The notes under the pieces: model-generated
Told to the model about the DNA's origin: nothing
What the model saw: only the letters and a program-made list of their open reading frames with translations
Databases searched by the model: none
Program-made: the position numbers and the translations under genes
DNA from: Epithemia pelagica
Taxonomy: Eukaryota; Bacillariophyta; Bacillariophyceae; Surirellales; Surirellaceae
Assembly: GCA_946965045.2 (NCBI GenBank)
Contig: OX337241.1
Location: forward strand, 2,413,744-2,477,743
Direction of reading: 5' to 3'
Length of the DNA: 64,000 nucleotides
Shown: in pieces, positions 61,601-64,000 of the stretch
How positions within the stretch are numbered: the stretch's first letter is position 1
Layout of the letters: each line of letters starts with the position of its first letter

Positions 61601-62199
61601 CTCCGAAAATGGAGGTACAAAAAGAAAAAGCCAACAACCCTATTTCTCAGGATTCCAACAAAGATGGATCTCCTCGATACTACACATATGGAGTTCCATT
61701 TTTCAACTATGGTCTCCTTCCACAAACATGGGAAGACCCCAATGTTCGCTCGGCCGATGGCTACGGTGGGGACAACGATCCGTTGGATGTGATTGAATTG
61801 GGTTCTACTCAACTGGAGATGGGTAGCATCACTCCGTGTCGCGTTTTGGGCGAATTGGAATTGATTGATGAAGGAGAGACGGATCACAAGATTTTGTGTA
61901 TTTCCTTGACCGACAAGGACGCTGGGTATATTCATTCGTTGGAGGATTTGGAAAAGTTGAAGCCGGGCCATTTGGATCGTCTCAAGGATTGGTTGAAGCG
62001 ATACAAGACCAGTGATGGCAAGCCGGAAAATAGTCTTGCCTCTGAAATTCCCAAGACGGCCTCCCAAGCCATGGGTGTGATCGAAGAAACCCATTTGCGA
62101 TGGAAGTCGCTATGTGGACATGATGGTACTTATCTAACCATGCTTTCAAGCAAAGCTCAAAAGTTTTGGCTCAATAGCCCAGGGTGCCGAGGGGATTAA
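58699..62199 (+). CDS. APS kinase - ATP sulfurylase - inorganic pyrophosphatase triple fusion
   Basis: Exon 1, 58699-58731 (MAKYAYAPLSI), joins exon 2, 58906-62199, in frame; the 174-bp intron ends in a long TTG tract. The product has 1108 residues. A membrane helix lies at about 43-59 (PLCVGFCVLLAIVYVLS). APS kinase: P-loop GCSGAGKTT (209-217) and RLDGDNLRTG. ATP sulfurylase: QTRNPTHAGH, SPLGGWTKEDDVP and GRDPAGMKGSS. Family I pyrophosphatase: GLLPQTWEDP, GYGGDNDPLDV, LTDKDAG and WLKRYKTSDG. The three activities make APS and PAPS and pull the reaction by removing pyrophosphate. Such fusions are known in heterokonts. All active-site motifs look intact; the N-terminal anchor suggests an endomembrane or plastid-membrane location. 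Confidence 0.93.
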
Positions 62200-62500
62200 G
62201 CAAGCTTATGAAAATCGCGGAATCTCTCATCGACCATGATTACTAGACCAGCCTTGCATGATTGACGTGAACCCCATCAGCCGCCTTGCCAAGCGATCCC
62301 ATTGTCGACGTCCAAGGGAACCGGATCCCTCCACTATATAGAAGAAACACAAACTTCAAGTCTCATGGAAACTATACATTGTGTGTACTCTAGAAATGCA
62401 TTACTGTATGGTACATATTCAACATGGTATTGTATTTTGTTCATCTCTCCGTATAACCTAGCCTTTTGGTCGGAAGGAGACCAAGTCTTACGTGTGCAAG
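62200..62500. other. convergent intergenic region
   Basis: This lies between the fusion-gene stop and the end of the minus-strand gene at 62501. Nothing stands out. Confidence 0.4.
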
Positions 62501-63118
62501 TCACGACATGGCATGAAGACGCGCCAGTTGCTGTCTGCTCAGTGGCTTGGGTCGTTGTCTCGACGATCGCAGAACAAACAGTTTGCGACTGCGACTTCGT
62601 CGTCTTTTGGAGAATGTTGGACATTCACTACTTGGAATGTCATTCGCGTCCATGACCTGCTCCCTCGAATCATCCAGCTCATAGAGCTCCAAACTCAGAT
62701 ATACTGGACCGTCGCCGACACCTCCCTCATCCAGTAATGTCCTGGCAAGTTCGGCCTCGGCAACCTCGTGTTGTCCCTCCTCTCCATCCTCGGTACTTTC
62801 CGTGGTGGAGAGGGAGGAGAAACTGAGTTGTCGTGCTCCCACATGAAATTCGTCGTCTTCCCCACCATGATTGTCGTCCAGCTCGGGATTGAATTGAAGA
62901 AATCGTTGTTCTGTGGAGAACTTTCTCACAAGCGAATCCATACGGCTGAGAGGAACATTGGCAATTCGAGATCGTTTCCATTGTCGACTCGAAAAGGGAG
63001 GTGTTTGGAGACTGGACTCGTCGTCATCGTCGGTAAGCAGAATTGTGGATTCCTCGTCCAGCTGGTCGATGTCATTGTCATTCTCGTCTCCTGTGGCATG
63101 AAGATCAATAGCGTCCAT
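62501..63118 (-). CDS. hypothetical acidic protein with basic tail
   Basis: ATG at 63118 gives 205 residues; the frame is open upstream to 63271 and an ATG at 63166 would add a short hydrophobic stretch. The N-terminal half is acidic (DENDNDIDQLDEEST). The middle has RQWKRSRIANVPLSRMDSLVRKFSTEQRFLQFNPEL. The C-terminus is Arg-rich (KRRRSRSRKLFVLRSSRQRPK) and could be a nuclear signal. No known domain is recognised. Confidence 0.55.
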   Translation of the reverse strand: MDAIDLHATGDENDNDIDQLDEESTILLTDDDDESSLQTPPFSSRQWKRSRIANVPLSRMDSLVRKFSTEQRFLQFNPELDDNHGGEDDEFHVGARQLSFSSLSTTESTEDGEEGQHEVAEAELARTLLDEGGVGDGPVYLSLELYELDDSREQVMDANDIPSSECPTFSKRRRSRSRKLFVLRSSRQRPKPLSRQQLARLHAMS

Positions 63119-64000
63119 GGATCGGCAACACCAAGAACTTGTGGAAAACCACAAAAGCATCACCATTCTGAGAGAGAGAGAGAGTTCTTCCGAGTCACAA
63201 TCGTGGACGACGAGTCCGTGTGTGTGTGTGTCGTTTCCTCTCTCCGAAACTCTATTGTTTGTCACACCCACAAACGTTCCCGCGAAAGACAGTGGTCACA
63301 CACGTTAGTGGATTGACTCTGTTGGTGGATTTGTGTTGATGCTTTGTTCGTTGTTGTTTGTTTGAGAGAATACGAATGGTTTGTGCTCTTTGCGGTTTGT
63401 TGTGGCCCCTGTGGGTTCGATGGATGCCGTTCCCCCATCGCCCAAAGGTTAGGAGCAACGCGTGTATGCATAGGCCGTACGATCAAAAACGGACCAATGG
63501 CTCGATGGTTCGTTAATTGTCGTGTGACATGGAATCGGTTGAAATACTGTACGATGGAATGATAGTACCGTAAAAGGTGACTTGCATTCTTAAGGGACAC
63601 GAATGAGATATACGACCCCAGACGGGACCAAGTCCCGCGCAGGACCTGACGAGAACACCGGTCGACCTGCGGATTCCAACGGGCCATCACAAACTTGCGG
63701 GAGCACGAACCAACTGCCAACGAGACTACAGAGAATGAATTATTGCTGCTACTATCATTCGCATTTGTTATTTGTGTATTTCTGACGCGCACAACAAGAG
63801 ATGAGATTGGGATTCTTGGATTCGAGTCCATGAATCTCGTTCCACCAGAGTACCATCCAATGTTGTTGCCCATTCTTGCTTTCTCCACAAGAACCACAGC
63901 TGGTGTCTTCCAATCAACCGAGCAATATAGAAAATGAATGTCAAATCTCTGATGGTCAGACTCAAACAAACGAGGACATTGGGATTGGATTCCAGTCCAT
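63119..64000. other. no confident gene to window edge; GA microsatellite
   Basis: A GA run of about 14 bases lies at 63171-63184. A minus-strand frame at 63262-63969 has no ATG at its start and no recognisable domain. I do not call a gene here. Confidence 0.4.

Noticed and set aside
63262-63969. 235-codon minus-strand ORF at the right edge
   Set aside because: It opens with a TTG, has atypical composition and overlaps the better-supported frame at 62501-63271; no domain is recognised.

Overview
The window reads as nuclear DNA of a photosynthetic stramenopile, most likely a diatom. Supporting signs are several short introns (roughly 50-190 bp) with GT/AG borders, plastid pre-sequences of signal-peptide type with ASAF-like cleavage sites (an HCF164-like thioredoxin, a bilin reductase, a thylakoid-lumen protein), a fused APS kinase / ATP sulfurylase / pyrophosphatase gene of the heterokont type, diatom-style Copia and DIRS-like retroelements, and many CAA/TTG-type low-complexity tracts. 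The species cannot be named from sequence alone.

Layout. 1-6.2 kb: an edge fragment, a hairpin-forming tandem repeat, a complex I NDUFB11-like subunit, a HY2-family ferredoxin-dependent bilin reductase, and two minus-strand hypothetical genes. 6.2-22.6 kb: one block of transposable elements. It holds a 9.7 kb tyrosine-recombinase (DIRS/Ngaro-type) retroelement with split direct repeats in A1-ORFs-B1-A2-B2 order (6184-15865) and, 107 bp further on, a two-gene Mutator-like element (MULE, 15973-22577). The MULE encodes an apparently intact transposase with FAR1-like and SWIM zinc motifs and, convergently, a protein with a 2-oxoglutarate/Fe(II) dioxygenase-like core. The dioxygenase start and upstream region are amplified as a 179-bp tandem array. 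22.9-26.5 kb: a BET-type bromodomain gene, a secreted Cys-rich protein, and the HCF164-like thioredoxin. 26.6-36.5 kb: a decayed Ty1/Copia element whose 5' LTR was split by a PIF/Harbinger transposon with a TAA target duplication.

37-64 kb is mostly host genes: a low-complexity hypothetical, a kelch protein, a broken kinase-like gene, an ABC-F ATPase, a small MIC10-like MICOS subunit, a broken MYND-finger gene, HID1, a single-pass membrane protein, a phosphoglycerate mutase, a two-exon unknown, a thylakoid-lumen PsbQ/Psb31-like protein, and the sulfate-activation triple fusion.

The best candidate for an undescribed system is the MULE. It pairs a transposase with a putative nucleic-acid-modifying (TET/JBP-like?) dioxygenase behind a tandemly repeated promoter/uORF array, which recalls the anti-silencing VANC genes of plant VANDAL elements. 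The DIRS-like element is also notable: its repeats are identical and its first two ORFs are separated only by one in-frame TGA in a leaky context.
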